From the NCBI GenBank assembly GCA_017962375.1, contig JAGCVJ010000018.1, positions 1-64,000 of the forward strand: DNA of 64,000 nucleotides, read 5' to 3'. The translations under genes and the position numbers were made by a program. Origin of the DNA: Bacteroidales bacterium (GTDB taxonomy: Bacteria > Bacteroidota > Bacteroidia > Bacteroidales > UBA932). Shown piece by piece: positions 28,578 through 38,351 of the stretch; position 1 is the first letter of the stretch, and each line of letters begins with the position of its first letter. The notes beneath the pieces are model-generated. The model was not told where the DNA came from and did no database searches. It worked only from the letters and a program-made list of their open reading frames with translations.

Positions 28578-29996
28578 ATGAAAAAGATTCTGAAATTCAT
28601 CGGGTTGGGAGCGGCAGTAATGCTGTACGCCTCATCTTCGTTTGCACAGGGGGCGGACACGATAGCCATAACGCTTAAGGACGCCTGGGACATTGCCTTG
28701 AGCAAGTCTCTGACTGTTATGGTCGCCGACAAGGAAATCGAGAAGACGGGTTATGAGAAGAAAGGGGCTTACGCCAGCCTTTTCCCTAATGTGGCTTTCT
28801 CCGGAACTTACCAGCGAACTATCAAGAAGCAGACTATGGTGATGAAGATGGGGGATGTAACCCAGAAAATCTCAATGGGAACGGACAACAACATTTCCGG
28901 AGGTTTTAACGCTTCCATGCCACTTGTGAACGTGGCTCTTTGGAGAAGCCTGGACATCTCCGGCAAGAGCGTTGACCTTGCAGTGGAAAAGGCCCGCCAG
29001 AGCCGCCAGGATCTTATAAACCAGGTAGAACAGGCTTTCTATACCTGTCTTCTGGCTTCTGACCTGTGCGATGTTTACAAGGAGAATTACAGCAACGCCG
29101 AGGAGAGCTACCGCCAGACAAAGGCCAAGTACGAAAGCGGCAGAGTCGCCAAGTACGACATGATAAGGGCCGAGGTTAACATGCAGAACGCCGAGCCTAA
29201 CGTTTACGATTCCCAGAACAACCTTATGCTTGCCTTGTGGCAGCTGAAGGCTCTTATGGGAGTGAATCTGAACACAAATATCAAATGTGTGGGAAGCCTC
29301 AGCGACTATGCGTATCAAATGCAGAAGATAGTGATGGCTTCTGACAGCATAGACCTTAGCGCAAATTCCGCTCTCAGGCAGCTTGACATCCAGGACGAGA
29401 TTCTGGACAAGACATACAAGATGCAGCTTGCACAGTATTATCCGACACTTGCCGCCACAGCCCAGTACAACTGGGTGTCCATGAGCAACGACCTGAAGAT
29501 ATTCCATTATACCTGGAACCCTTACTCTGTTGCCGCACTTAGCCTGCAGATTCCGATATTCTCCGGATTCCAGAAGATGAATACACTCAGGCAGACCAAA
29601 GTCCAGCAGCAGCAGCTCGACCTTCAGAAGGAGAATGCCAGAAGAGGCCTTGTGGTTGCCGCAAAGCAGAGTCTGAGTTCTCTTGAGACGGCTCTCAAGC
29701 AGTACAAGGCCGCCAAGGCTACTGTGGAGGGAGCCCAGACAGGATATGACATCGTGCTTAAGATGTATGAGGTAGGTAGAGCTACGATACTGGAAGTCAA
29801 CGACGCCAGACTCGCTCTGCTGCAGTCCAAGCTGAACCTCAACCAGTCTATCCACTCATACCTTGTTGCAAAGAGCTCGCTTGACCTTGTGCTCGGAGTG
29901 GACAGGGCGGACAAAGAAAATTTCGGAAGGGGAGAACAGTGGCAGCCTGCACGTCCGCTGATAATAAAGAACGAGGAGATTCCTTCAGAGAACTAA
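28578..29996 (+). CDS. TolC-family outer membrane efflux protein
   Basis: A 472-residue exported protein with a signal peptide ending near residue 23 (SSFAQ). The mature chain shows the two-fold TolC repeat: long amphipathic helices carrying tandem QQ/AR heptads (with EKARQSRQDLINQVEQAFY and a matching second half KQSLSSLETALKQYKAA). It forms the outer-membrane duct of a three-part pump with the adaptor and RND genes that follow in order. The next gene starts 26 bases downstream. Confidence 0.92.
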   Translation: MKKILKFIGLGAAVMLYASSSFAQGADTIAITLKDAWDIALSKSLTVMVADKEIEKTGYEKKGAYASLFPNVAFSGTYQRTIKKQTMVMKMGDVTQKISMGTDNNISGGFNASMPLVNVALWRSLDISGKSVDLAVEKARQSRQDLINQVEQAFYTCLLASDLCDVYKENYSNAEESYRQTKAKYESGRVAKYDMIRAEVNMQNAEPNVYDSQNNLMLALWQLKALMGVNLNTNIKCVGSLSDYAYQMQKIVMASDSIDLSANSALRQLDIQDEILDKTYKMQLAQYYPTLAATAQYNWVSMSNDLKIFHYTWNPYSVAALSLQIPIFSGFQKMNTLRQTKVQQQQLDLQKENARRGLVVAAKQSLSSLETALKQYKAAKATVEGAQTGYDIVLKMYEVGRATILEVNDARLALLQSKLNLNQSIHSYLVAKSSLDLVLGVDRADKENFGRGEQWQPARPLIIKNEEIPSEN

Positions 29997-30022
29997 CGTT
30001 GAAAATATAAAAATCAAGATAT

Positions 30023-31102
30023 ATGAAACTCAAAAACATCAGACCAATTGCCCTTGCGGCCATCTGCCTGGCCGGGGCTCTGACCGTTTCCTGCAAGTCA
30101 GACAAGAAAACGGACGAGAAGGCAGACCAGCCGAAAGTGATAGGAGTTACTATCAAGGCCGCAACTTCGAAAGATGTGGACCAGATCGAGATCTTCACCG
30201 GAACGGTAGAGGGCTTCAACGTGAACAACATTTCCCCTCAGGCTCCGGGCCGTATCGAGAGAATATTCGTGGAGGTTGGAGACCACGTGGGAAGAGGACA
30301 GAGGCTGGCCCAGATGGAAGCCACTAACCTTACAGCGGCAAAGCTCCAGATGGAGAACAACAAGCTCGAGTTCGAGAGAACCAAGCAGCTGTTCGATATC
30401 GGCGGCGCCTCCCAGAGCGAGTACGACTCCAGGAAGATGGCTTACGAAGTATCTCTGAACAGCTACAACAACCTGGCTGCCAACACATATCTTATTTCTC
30501 CGATTTCCGGAGTGGTAACCGCCCGCAACTATGACGCAGGTGATATGTATTCAGGCGCAATGCCTCTCTACACCGTTCAGCAGATACGTCCTGTCAAGAT
30601 CAAGGTAAACGCTCCCGAGAGCCTCTACGGAAAGATCAAGAAAGGCCAGAAGGTGGACGTGAAACTGGATGTTTACGGCGATGAAATATTCGAGGGCAGA
30701 GTTCATCTGGTTTATCCTTCCCTTTCCGCCGCTTCAAGGACTTTCCCTGTGGAGATTTCCATCGCCAACTCCAACGAGAGAGTTCGCCCGGGAATGTTCG
30801 CCAGGGTAACCTTCACCTACGGAGTCGAGCACAACGTGATAGTTCCTGACGTGGCTGTAGTAAAGCAGATGGGAAGCGGAGACCACTATGTCTATACAGT
30901 GGTTGACAACAAGGTGGTGTTCAACAAGGTAAAGCTTGGCCGCCTGGTGGGCACCGAGTATGAAATCAAGAGCGGTCTTTCAGAAGGTGAAATGGTCATC
31001 GTGGAAGGCCAGAACAGAGTAGTCAACGGACAGCAGGTAAATGCAACTGTCGGTGAACCGGCATCATTTGTTCCTGATAATCTCTCAGAAAAAACCAAGT
31101 AA
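30023..31102 (+). CDS. RND efflux periplasmic adaptor (MFP) lipoprotein
   Basis: The 359-residue adaptor begins with a signal peptide and lipobox (LTVSC, Cys about 24). It then shows the expected order: a barrel-sandwich (lipoyl-like) half around GRIERIFVEVGDHVGRGQRLAQ, a short helical hairpin (about 100-140), the returning half around LISPISGVV, then beta-barrel and membrane-proximal domains ending in LSEGEMVIVEGQNRV. It bridges the inner-membrane pump to the TolC duct. It ends three bases before the pump gene. Confidence 0.94.
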   Translation: MKLKNIRPIALAAICLAGALTVSCKSDKKTDEKADQPKVIGVTIKAATSKDVDQIEIFTGTVEGFNVNNISPQAPGRIERIFVEVGDHVGRGQRLAQMEATNLTAAKLQMENNKLEFERTKQLFDIGGASQSEYDSRKMAYEVSLNSYNNLAANTYLISPISGVVTARNYDAGDMYSGAMPLYTVQQIRPVKIKVNAPESLYGKIKKGQKVDVKLDVYGDEIFEGRVHLVYPSLSAASRTFPVEISIANSNERVRPGMFARVTFTYGVEHNVIVPDVAVVKQMGSGDHYVYTVVDNKVVFNKVKLGRLVGTEYEIKSGLSEGEMVIVEGQNRVVNGQQVNATVGEPASFVPDNLSEKTK

Positions 31103-31105
31103 GCA

Positions 31106-34100
31106 ATGAGTCTGTTTTCATCAGCAGTAAAGAAACCTATCACCACGGCGCTTATCTTCGTGGCGATAGCTATATTCGGTATTTTCTCGTTCATCACGCT
31201 GCCAATAGACCTGTTCCCTCATATCGAGAGCAACTCCATTATGGTAATGACCTCATACGCGGGAGCCAGTGCATCGGATATCGAGAACAATATCTCAAAA
31301 CCTCTGGAGAACACTCTTAACAGCGTGTCATACCTCAAGCACATTTCTTCCCAGTCAAGGGAGAATGTTTCTGTCGTGACGCTTGAGTTCCAGTACGGAA
31401 GAGATATCGAGACAGCAACCAACGATGTCCGCGACAAACTGGAGATGGTCAAGTCCTATCTTCCGGACGGGGCGGGCAACCCTGTGATATTCAAGTTCGG
31501 GTCGGATGACATCCCTATCCTGATACTTTCAGTTACGGCAAAGGAGAGTATGCCGGGCCTTTACAAGATTATGGACGAGACAATCGTCAATGAGCTTGCC
31601 AGGGTCAACGGCGTGGGTTCCGTTTCCGTTTCCGGTATTCCGAAGAGAGAGATAATGGTTCTGTGCGACCCTTACAAGCTGGACGCATACAACCTTACTA
31701 TCGAGGCGATTGCCTCTCTGATCGGATCCGAGAACCGCAACATTCCTGCTGGAACCATCGAGCTGGGATCCAACGCCTATGCAATGAGAGTCCAGAAGGA
31801 GTTCAATTCTTCCAGCGAGATTGAAGACCTTGTAGTTGGCTCGTACAACGGCGGCAACGTTTATCTCAAAGACGTGGCAAGGGTTGTGGACGGCCTTCAG
31901 GAAAGGTCCCAGGAGAGTTTCATCAACGGAAAGCTCGGAGGTATGGTCATCATCCAGAAGCAGACCGGAGAAAACTCCGTGCAGATCGTGCGCAAGGTTA
32001 AGGAAGAGCTTCCTAAACTGCAGAAGAAGCTTCCTTCAGACGTGAAGGTGAACGTGATCATCGACACCACCGACAACATTATCCGCACGATGGGTTCCCT
32101 CGAGAAGACAATCTTCATCACCTTGCTCATCGTGATGGTCGTAGTGTTCATCTTCCTCGGAAGGTGGAGGGCCACGATCATCATCCTCATCACGATTCCT
32201 ATTTCCCTGCTCGCCTCTCTGATATACCTGTATGCTACGGGCAATACCCTGAACATGATATCGATGAGCTCCCTGTCAATCGCCATCGGTATGGTGGTGG
32301 ATGCGGCCATCGTTGTGCTCGAAAATATCACTACCCACATCGACAGAGGCTCAAATCCTAAGCAGGCCGCCGTCTATGCCACCAACGAGGTTGCGATGGC
32401 CGTTGTGGCTTCATCGCTGACGACACTTGCCGTGTTCCTCCCTATGACTCTTGTTTCCGGTCTTGCAGGTATCATGTTCCGCCAGCTGGGATGGATGGTT
32501 TCCATCGTGATTACCGTTTCCACTCTCTGCGCCCTTGCGCTTACTCCTATGATGTGCTCCACCATGATGAGGGCCCAGAACAAAGACAAGGACAGCAAGT
32601 GGTTCAAGATACTTTTCACTCCTATCAACAAGTTCCTCGACAAGCTCAGCGCCGGTTATGCAAGGCTACTGGACTGGGCCTTGAGGCACAAGAGGATCGT
32701 GGTGCTGATTGCAGCTCTCGTATTGATCGGAGTCTTCGCCATTTGCATCCCTAACCTCAAGAGCGAGTTCATACCTCAGTCTGACAACGGCCGTATTTCC
32801 GTGACGGTTCAGCTTCCGGTTGGTACCCGTCAGGAAATCACCCGAGACCTGGCCCTTGAACTTGACCGCAGATGGAGGGAAGAATTCCCTGAAATCGAGC
32901 GTCTCGGACTTTCTGAAGGTACTGCTGATTCAGACAACATGTTCGCTTCCATGCGTTCCAACGGAAGCCACATCATAAGCATGAACATCAGTGTCGGAAG
33001 TATGGAGAAGAGAAAGAGAAGCATCCAGGAGATTTCCAACATAATGATGGCTGAGCTGGCCGAATACAACCAGATCAAGAGATTCAATGTTGTGGCCGGC
33101 GGACAGCAGGGCGGAATGGGCGGCCAGACAGTCTGCCAGATAGACCTCTACGGCTATGAGTTCACGGCTACTGACGCTGCTGCCGCACAGGTTTCACAGA
33201 TGTTCAAGGATCTGGGAGTAAAGCAGACCGTTATCAGCCGCGATGACTACATCCCTGAATACCAGGTGGATCTGGACAGAGAGAAACTTGCTCTCTACGG
33301 ACTGAACACAGCCACTGTTTCCACATTCCTGCGTAACCGTATCAACGGTGCCATCGCATCCGAATACCGCGAGAGCGGAGACGAGTATGACATCAGGGTA
33401 AGATACGCTCCTGAATACAGGCAGAGTCTCCAGGATGTGGAGAACATCACCGTTTACAACAATCAGGGACAGGCCATACGTCTGCGCGAACTCGGAACCA
33501 TCGTCGAGGCAATGACTCCTCCTACCATCCAGAGAAAGGACCGTGAAAGATATGTTTCCGTAACCGCTCCGCTTCCTGACGGCATGGCGACTTCAGACAT
33601 GAACGAGGCCATCAGCGCCAAGATCGAGGAGGCCGGACTTCCTTCCGGAGTAAGCTGGAAAATCGGCGGAACCTACGACGACCAGGTTCAGACATTCCAG
33701 AGCCTTGGACTTCTGATGGTTCTTATCGTGATACTGGTGTTCATCGTTATGGCAGCCCAGTTCGAGAGCCTTACCTATCCGTTCGTGATCATGTTCGCCG
33801 TTCCGTTCGCGTTCGTGGGAATCCTTATAGGACTGGTAGTTACAGGAACTCCTCTGAGCATTATGGGTATGGTCGGAGCCGTTATGACAATCGGTATCGT
33901 GGTTAACAACGGTATCGTGCTTGTGGACTACGCCAACCTTAACCGCGAAAGGGGAATGGGTATCATCCGCGCAGTCGTCGATTCAGGTAAATCCCGTCTT
34001 CGTCCTGTGCTTATGACCACTCTCACGACAGTTCTGGGTATGCTTCCTCTTGCATTGGGAAGAGGCGAAGGATCAGAAGTGTGGAGAGGTATGGGTATGA

Positions 34101-34231
34101 CAGTTGCCTGGGGTCTTAGCGTTTCCACTCTGGTGACCCTGGTGTTCGTTCCGGTACTCTACACCATCTTCGCCGCCTTCGGCCTTGGACGCAGAAGAAG
34201 AAAATCCCGCAAACTTGCAAAAGCAAAATAA
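31106..34231 (+). CDS. RND multidrug efflux pump (AcrB/HAE-1 type)
   Basis: At 1041 residues with two halves of six membrane helices and two large periplasmic loops, this is a resistance-nodulation-division pump. The first helix, the conserved LPIDLFPHIE and the loop with PVGTRQEI are in place. In transmembrane helix 4 the motif is VDAAIVVLEN: the first of the two AcrB proton-relay aspartates is kept, while the second is Ala. This is a variant I have seen described for other RND subgroups, so it does not by itself mean loss of function. It should use proton flow to expel drugs, detergents or bile salts. A short Arg/Lys-rich tail ends the protein. Confidence 0.94.
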   Translation: MSLFSSAVKKPITTALIFVAIAIFGIFSFITLPIDLFPHIESNSIMVMTSYAGASASDIENNISKPLENTLNSVSYLKHISSQSRENVSVVTLEFQYGRDIETATNDVRDKLEMVKSYLPDGAGNPVIFKFGSDDIPILILSVTAKESMPGLYKIMDETIVNELARVNGVGSVSVSGIPKREIMVLCDPYKLDAYNLTIEAIASLIGSENRNIPAGTIELGSNAYAMRVQKEFNSSSEIEDLVVGSYNGGNVYLKDVARVVDGLQERSQESFINGKLGGMVIIQKQTGENSVQIVRKVKEELPKLQKKLPSDVKVNVIIDTTDNIIRTMGSLEKTIFITLLIVMVVVFIFLGRWRATIIILITIPISLLASLIYLYATGNTLNMISMSSLSIAIGMVVDAAIVVLENITTHIDRGSNPKQAAVYATNEVAMAVVASSLTTLAVFLPMTLVSGLAGIMFRQLGWMVSIVITVSTLCALALTPMMCSTMMRAQNKDKDSKWFKILFTPINKFLDKLSAGYARLLDWALRHKRIVVLIAALVLIGVFAICIPNLKSEFIPQSDNGRISVTVQLPVGTRQEITRDLALELDRRWREEFPEIERLGLSEGTADSDNMFASMRSNGSHIISMNISVGSMEKRKRSIQEISNIMMAELAEYNQIKRFNVVAGGQQGGMGGQTVCQIDLYGYEFTATDAAAAQVSQMFKDLGVKQTVISRDDYIPEYQVDLDREKLALYGLNTATVSTFLRNRINGAIASEYRESGDEYDIRVRYAPEYRQSLQDVENITVYNNQGQAIRLRELGTIVEAMTPPTIQRKDRERYVSVTAPLPDGMATSDMNEAISAKIEEAGLPSGVSWKIGGTYDDQVQTFQSLGLLMVLIVILVFIVMAAQFESLTYPFVIMFAVPFAFVGILIGLVVTGTPLSIMGMVGAVMTIGIVVNNGIVLVDYANLNRERGMGIIRAVVDSGKSRLRPVLMTTLTTVLGMLPLALGRGEGSEVWRGMGMTVAWGLSVSTLVTLVFVPVLYTIFAAFGLGRRRRKSRKLAKAK

Positions 34232-34241
34232 CAGACAGATT

Positions 34242-34532
34242 ATGAAAGCAGTATTCATTACATACAACGAAGCTCACGGAGAATCCGTGATGGAAGCCCT
34301 TGAAAAAAGTTTCGTAAGAGGCTTCACAATGTGGGAGCAGGTTCAGGGAAGAGGCACCAAGGAAGGCGAGCCGCATCTTGGATCTCACGCTTGGCCGACA
34401 ATGAACTCAGCGATGATAACCTTTGTTGACGACGAGGCTGCCAAGCGCCTGAAAGAAAGGCTCAAAGAGATAGACACCCTCAAACCCAAACTCGGCTTGA
34501 GAGTCTTCAGCTGGACCATCGACGAAGAATAA
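34242..34532 (+). CDS. Small PII-like protein linked to RND efflux
   Basis: This 96-residue protein starts at the ATG at 34242, 10 bases after the pump gene. It reads as a single beta-alpha-beta-beta-alpha-beta ferredoxin-like domain, with phrases VFITYNEAHGE, GFTMWEQVQGRG and GSHAWPTMNSAMITFV. These resemble the PII-like/CutA-like proteins found next to RND pumps in Bacteroidota. The T-loop and B-loop of true GlnB are not evident, so a classic nitrogen role is unlikely. It may sense a small molecule or metal for the pump. The family link is from memory of similar operons and should be tested. Confidence 0.7.
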   Translation: MKAVFITYNEAHGESVMEALEKSFVRGFTMWEQVQGRGTKEGEPHLGSHAWPTMNSAMITFVDDEAAKRLKERLKEIDTLKPKLGLRVFSWTIDEE

Positions 34533-35546
34533 TTACAGTTGAGAGTATTTCTTGTGGCCGGTGAAGAATTTCCGGATGATGGAATAAGGAAGCATTCCGT
34601 AAGGGAGTGCTTCTTTTTCTTTTCGTGGAGAAATGGTTTCTTCTTTCTTGAGTTTTGAGTAATCGCGATGGGCTTTTGTTACGCTTTTGAAATAGCTGAA
34701 TTTGCCCTGGAAAATGTAGCAGACAGCAGAGAGGCCGTCTATGCATTTTCTGATGAAAATCTTAGTGCCTTTGCGCTTTTGGGGAAGATTCTTCCAGAGC
34801 ATCAAAAGGTTGTTGCGGTAGTTGAGGTAGAGTTTTCTCGGCGAGTTGTTTGGAAGGGTTCCGCCGCCGACGTGGTAAACTTTGCTCTGCGGTATGCACC
34901 AGATTTGATGGCCCATTAATGCTGCTCTCCAGCAAAAGTCTATCTCCTCCATGTGGGCGAAGAACTTGTCATCAAGTCCGCCGAGTCTATGGTAGATTTC
35001 ACTGCGGACAACCATGCAGGCGCCTGATGCCCAGAAGCATCGTATAGGGCTGTCGTACTGGCCTTTGTCTTCTTCTATGGAGGAAAGGATTCGTCCGCGG
35101 CAAAGAGGGAATCCCCAGCGGTCTATGAAACCTCCAGAAGCTCCGGCATACTCGAATTGCTCTATGCCTTTTTCGTGATGATTATATGAAAGAATCTTTG
35201 GCTGGCAGGCTGCGGCTTCTTTGTGGGTTTCCATAAAATCCACCAGAGGTTCCAGCCATTTATCGGTGACAAGAATGTCTGAATTTATCAGAACATAATA
35301 GTCATAGTCTGCCTGCTCTTTTATAATGCTGAAGGCTTTGTTGTAGCCTCCGGTGAAGCCGTAGTTTTTGTCCAGCTGAATCCACCGGACTTTGCTGTTG
35401 TTGACGGCTTCTTTTGAGCCGTCTGTGGAGGCGTTGTCTGCGATGATGAGATCTGCGTACTCTGGCAGGCTATTGAAAAGAGAAGGCAAGAACTTCTCGA
35501 GGAAGCCCTTGCCATTCCAATTCAATATGACTACCGCAGTCTTCAT
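34533..35546 (-). CDS. GT2-family glycosyltransferase
   Basis: A 337-residue GT-A fold enzyme. The nucleotide-sugar site is seen in VVILNWNGKGFLEKFLPSL and IIADNASTDGS, the metal-binding D-x-D equivalent is NSDILV, and the acceptor-side motif is the HMEEIDFCWRAAL segment. Such enzymes build O-antigen-like glycans or glycoprotein glycans at the inner membrane. It begins three bases after the POT transporter gene on the same strand, so it is likely expressed from that promoter. The stop directly abuts the PII-like gene on the other strand. Donor and acceptor are unknown. Confidence 0.9.
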   Translation of the reverse strand: MKTAVVILNWNGKGFLEKFLPSLFNSLPEYADLIIADNASTDGSKEAVNNSKVRWIQLDKNYGFTGGYNKAFSIIKEQADYDYYVLINSDILVTDKWLEPLVDFMETHKEAAACQPKILSYNHHEKGIEQFEYAGASGGFIDRWGFPLCRGRILSSIEEDKGQYDSPIRCFWASGACMVVRSEIYHRLGGLDDKFFAHMEEIDFCWRAALMGHQIWCIPQSKVYHVGGGTLPNNSPRKLYLNYRNNLLMLWKNLPQKRKGTKIFIRKCIDGLSAVCYIFQGKFSYFKSVTKAHRDYSKLKKEETISPRKEKEALPYGMLPYSIIRKFFTGHKKYSQL

Positions 35547-35549
35547 CCG

Positions 35550-37232
35550 CTAGTCTGAAGTAACCTTCTCAAGCCACTTGACCATTCCGAGCATGACGCC
35601 CATAGAGATGAGGCAGAATGCTGCGAATACAGCCCAGGTTTCCCACTGCTGAGGGAACTTGCGGAGCATTGTAACTCCGAGTGCTATGAACAGGTTTCCG
35701 ATAGCTGTTGCACACAGCCAAAGTCCCTGGCAGATTCCCTGCAGATGCTTAGGAGCAACCTTGGAAACGAAACTAAGTCCGAGAGGCGAGATGAACAGCT
35801 CTGCTACTGTCAGGAAGAAGTAGGTGAGGATCAAAACAGTAGGACTTGTCCTCATAGTTGCCTTTACAGCCTCCGTGAGAGTATCGAATGAATCCAGTGA
35901 CGGATACTTGTGGATGCATGCGATGATGATCAGGAAGATGTATGCAAGAGCCGTGATGAACATACCCAGTGCAATCTTCCTCGGAGTGGAAACTTTCTTT
36001 CCTCTGTTGGCCAGAACGGCGAACAGACCCATGATGATAGGTGTGAGGATGATTACGAAGAACGGGTTGATGCACTGCCAAACCTCAGGTGGAACATTTT
36101 CGGTGTTGACGAAGTCACGGGCGAAGAATGAAAGGCTCTGGCCGTTCTGATGGAATGAGAACCAGAAGAATACGGCAACACCCAGAACTGCGAACAGAGC
36201 GTAAAGCCTCTGCTTGATTTCCTTTGCGTTGGCAAGTCTTTCGGCCTCGGTGTAACCGGCAACTGCCTTCTTTTCCTTCTTTGCAGGGTTAGGGAATTTC
36301 TTCTTTGTTGCAAGGAATATAAGCAGGGAGATTACCATTGCGGCAACAGATGCGATGTATGAGTAGTGAACACCTGTATTGAATACGTTCAGGTAATTCT
36401 CGGCGAACTCTGCACCTGCAGGAAGAGCCTGTGCTCCGGTCTGTACCTGCTCGGCAAGCTGGGTGAGGTTGCTTGTCTGCTCAGCGGTCATCTCGGTACC
36501 CTCGTTCAGCAGCTGATGGCAGAGCTTAGGAAGGCTGGAGTTGTACACAAGATCGTGAGCCTTGAGCCACCAGCTTCTCAGAAGCGGAGCCACGAACGGA
36601 GCAATCACGCCGCCTATATTGATGAACACGTAGAAAATCTGGAAACCAGGGTCTCTCTTTGTCTTCCTCCTTTCAAGTTCTTCCTTGCTGATCTTTGCAC
36701 CCTCGGCCTCGAAGTTGTCGTACATCTGGCCCACGATTGCCTGCAGGTTGCCTTTGAACAATCCGTTACCTATTGCAATCAGGAGCAGTGCAAAGCAGGT
36801 GAATATCAGGATGCCTGAGATGTGGCCGGTGGTTGCGGCAAAGGATTCTCCGAATACAGGAACAGCCAGCAGAGCATATCCGATTGCCATTACCAGCAGA
36901 CCGGAAATGATGGTGCCCTTGTAGTTCTGAAGCCTGTCTGCAATCAGACCTCCCGGAAGTGCGAGAACGTAAATTGAGAAATAGAATACTGCGTAAATCC
37001 ATCCGGCAGCATCATCGCTGATACCGAATTTGGATGCAAGGAAAAGGGCGAGCACGGCGTTCATGATATAGTAGCCGAATCTTTCGCCCATGTTGCTGAG
37101 AGCAGCAGCGATCAATCCCTTCGGATGCTCTCTCTTAGCCTTCACCAAGTAGAAAATCAAGAGCGGTACTACAACAATAAGTATCGCGATCAAGATAACA
37201 AGAGGAGCATTGGTTTTCCAAAGTTCTAACAT
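35550..37232 (-). CDS. POT-family proton-dependent oligopeptide transporter
   Basis: A 560-residue transporter of the MFS with about 12 to 14 membrane helices. The POT signature is clear: a first helix with the GERFGYY motif and a later FxINxG-type segment (FYVFINIGG). An extended loop of roughly 80 residues after helix 6 is richer in polar residues than usual and is followed by a hydrophobic segment ending in a Lys-rich stretch. POT carriers import di- and tripeptides with protons. A TATATTTG box on the minus strand (37322-37329) leaves an 83-base leader with GC-rich patches. The dipeptidase gene pepD is encoded 2 kb away on the other strand. Confidence 0.93.
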   Translation of the reverse strand: MLELWKTNAPLVILIAILIVVVPLLIFYLVKAKREHPKGLIAAALSNMGERFGYYIMNAVLALFLASKFGISDDAAGWIYAVFYFSIYVLALPGGLIADRLQNYKGTIISGLLVMAIGYALLAVPVFGESFAATTGHISGILIFTCFALLLIAIGNGLFKGNLQAIVGQMYDNFEAEGAKISKEELERRKTKRDPGFQIFYVFINIGGVIAPFVAPLLRSWWLKAHDLVYNSSLPKLCHQLLNEGTEMTAEQTSNLTQLAEQVQTGAQALPAGAEFAENYLNVFNTGVHYSYIASVAAMVISLLIFLATKKKFPNPAKKEKKAVAGYTEAERLANAKEIKQRLYALFAVLGVAVFFWFSFHQNGQSLSFFARDFVNTENVPPEVWQCINPFFVIILTPIIMGLFAVLANRGKKVSTPRKIALGMFITALAYIFLIIIACIHKYPSLDSFDTLTEAVKATMRTSPTVLILTYFFLTVAELFISPLGLSFVSKVAPKHLQGICQGLWLCATAIGNLFIALGVTMLRKFPQQWETWAVFAAFCLISMGVMLGMVKWLEKVTSD

Positions 37233-37383
37233 GTTGTAATCTTTTTTTATTTGTGGACTTTCATAATCAATTCCAGAGCGGGCGGCCTGAAGTCCGTTGA
37301 GAACACCCGTCTTTCAAAACTCAAATATAGTCAAATTATCGTCAGAATCTATTATCTTTATGCTTTGAAACAAGAAAGCTGTC

Positions 37384-38301
37384 ATGAATAAATTTTTCGC
37401 AGGACTTGTCTATTGCCTTCTGTACGTGGTGAGCCTTCTTCCTCTGGGGGTGCATTATTTCTTTTCAAACATTTTGGCATTCATTCTCAAGAGGATTGTA
37501 AGATACAGGTATTCAGTCATTACTGTAAACATATCAAGGAGTTTTCCTGAAATGAAATACGGGGAAGTGAAGAAACTGGTCTCCGATTATTACAAGTATA
37601 TGTGCGATCTTCTTTTCGAGAGTATCTGGGATCTTTCGCACAGTGCAGATGCCGTGAGGAAAAGAGTTACAGTTTCAAAGACAGAGGTGGTTGACGATCT
37701 TCTGAAAAAATACGGAAGAGTTATTCTGGTTATGGGGCACTGCGGAAACTGGGAGATGGTGAGCGGTATGATGATCACCGAAAAAGACCGTACACCAGAC
37801 AGTTACAGCTCCAACCAGGTTTACATGGTGTACAAGGCCGCTGAGAGCAAGCTGTCAGATATTCTTTTCAAGAAGCTGAGGATGCACGAGTATCACAAGT
37901 TCCACACTAAAGGAGAAGTTGTGGAAAGCAAGCAAGTGCTTCGTCATGCTCTGAAGAACAAAGACACTCGCGCAATCTACATAATGATTGCAGACCAGAA
38001 CCCGATAGGCAAGCACGATCCTATTGTAGATTTTTTGAACCAGAAAACTTACATGCTTCCTGGTCCGGATTTCCTGGCTTCAAGATTGAAGATGCCAGCT
38101 GTATATCTTCGTATGGACAGGCTTTCAAGAGGGCGGTATCATATTGATTACGAAAAGATTAGTGAGCCGTCTGAGAATCGCGGAGAAAATTATGTGACAA
38201 AAGAATTTGCTCGTTTGCTTGAAGAAGATATACGCAGAAATCCAGTCAACTGGCTGTGGAGCCACAAGAGGTGGAAGAGAAATATAGAGCCTGAGCAATA
38301 A
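37384..38301 (+). CDS. Lipid A biosynthesis acyltransferase (LpxL/HtrB family)
   Basis: The 305-residue protein has one N-terminal membrane helix, then the LPLAT domain with the catalytic HCGNWEM motif (H-x4-E). A later DQNPIGKHDPIVDFL block matches the family D-Q-x-P motif, and a conserved PAVYLRMDR strand follows. It transfers an acyl chain to lipid A or a related lipid on the inner face of the inner membrane. A TATCTTTA box lies upstream and is a weak match for a -7 element. The neighbouring DUF4831 gene follows on the same strand after 50 bases. Confidence 0.9.
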   Translation: MNKFFAGLVYCLLYVVSLLPLGVHYFFSNILAFILKRIVRYRYSVITVNISRSFPEMKYGEVKKLVSDYYKYMCDLLFESIWDLSHSADAVRKRVTVSKTEVVDDLLKKYGRVILVMGHCGNWEMVSGMMITEKDRTPDSYSSNQVYMVYKAAESKLSDILFKKLRMHEYHKFHTKGEVVESKQVLRHALKNKDTRAIYIMIADQNPIGKHDPIVDFLNQKTYMLPGPDFLASRLKMPAVYLRMDRLSRGRYHIDYEKISEPSENRGENYVTKEFARLLEEDIRRNPVNWLWSHKRWKRNIEPEQ

Positions 38302-38351
38302 CAACATTGGCAAATAATTATTATAATTGCATAACATTAGCTTTTAAGAAA

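Noticed and set aside
32240-32330. Loss of function in the RND pump from the missing second Asp in helix 4
   Set aside because: Variants with one Asp at this site occur in other RND subgroups, and the rest of the protein is intact.
37233-37321. Riboswitch in the long leader of the POT transporter
   Set aside because: There are GC-rich patches but I could match no known riboswitch core.
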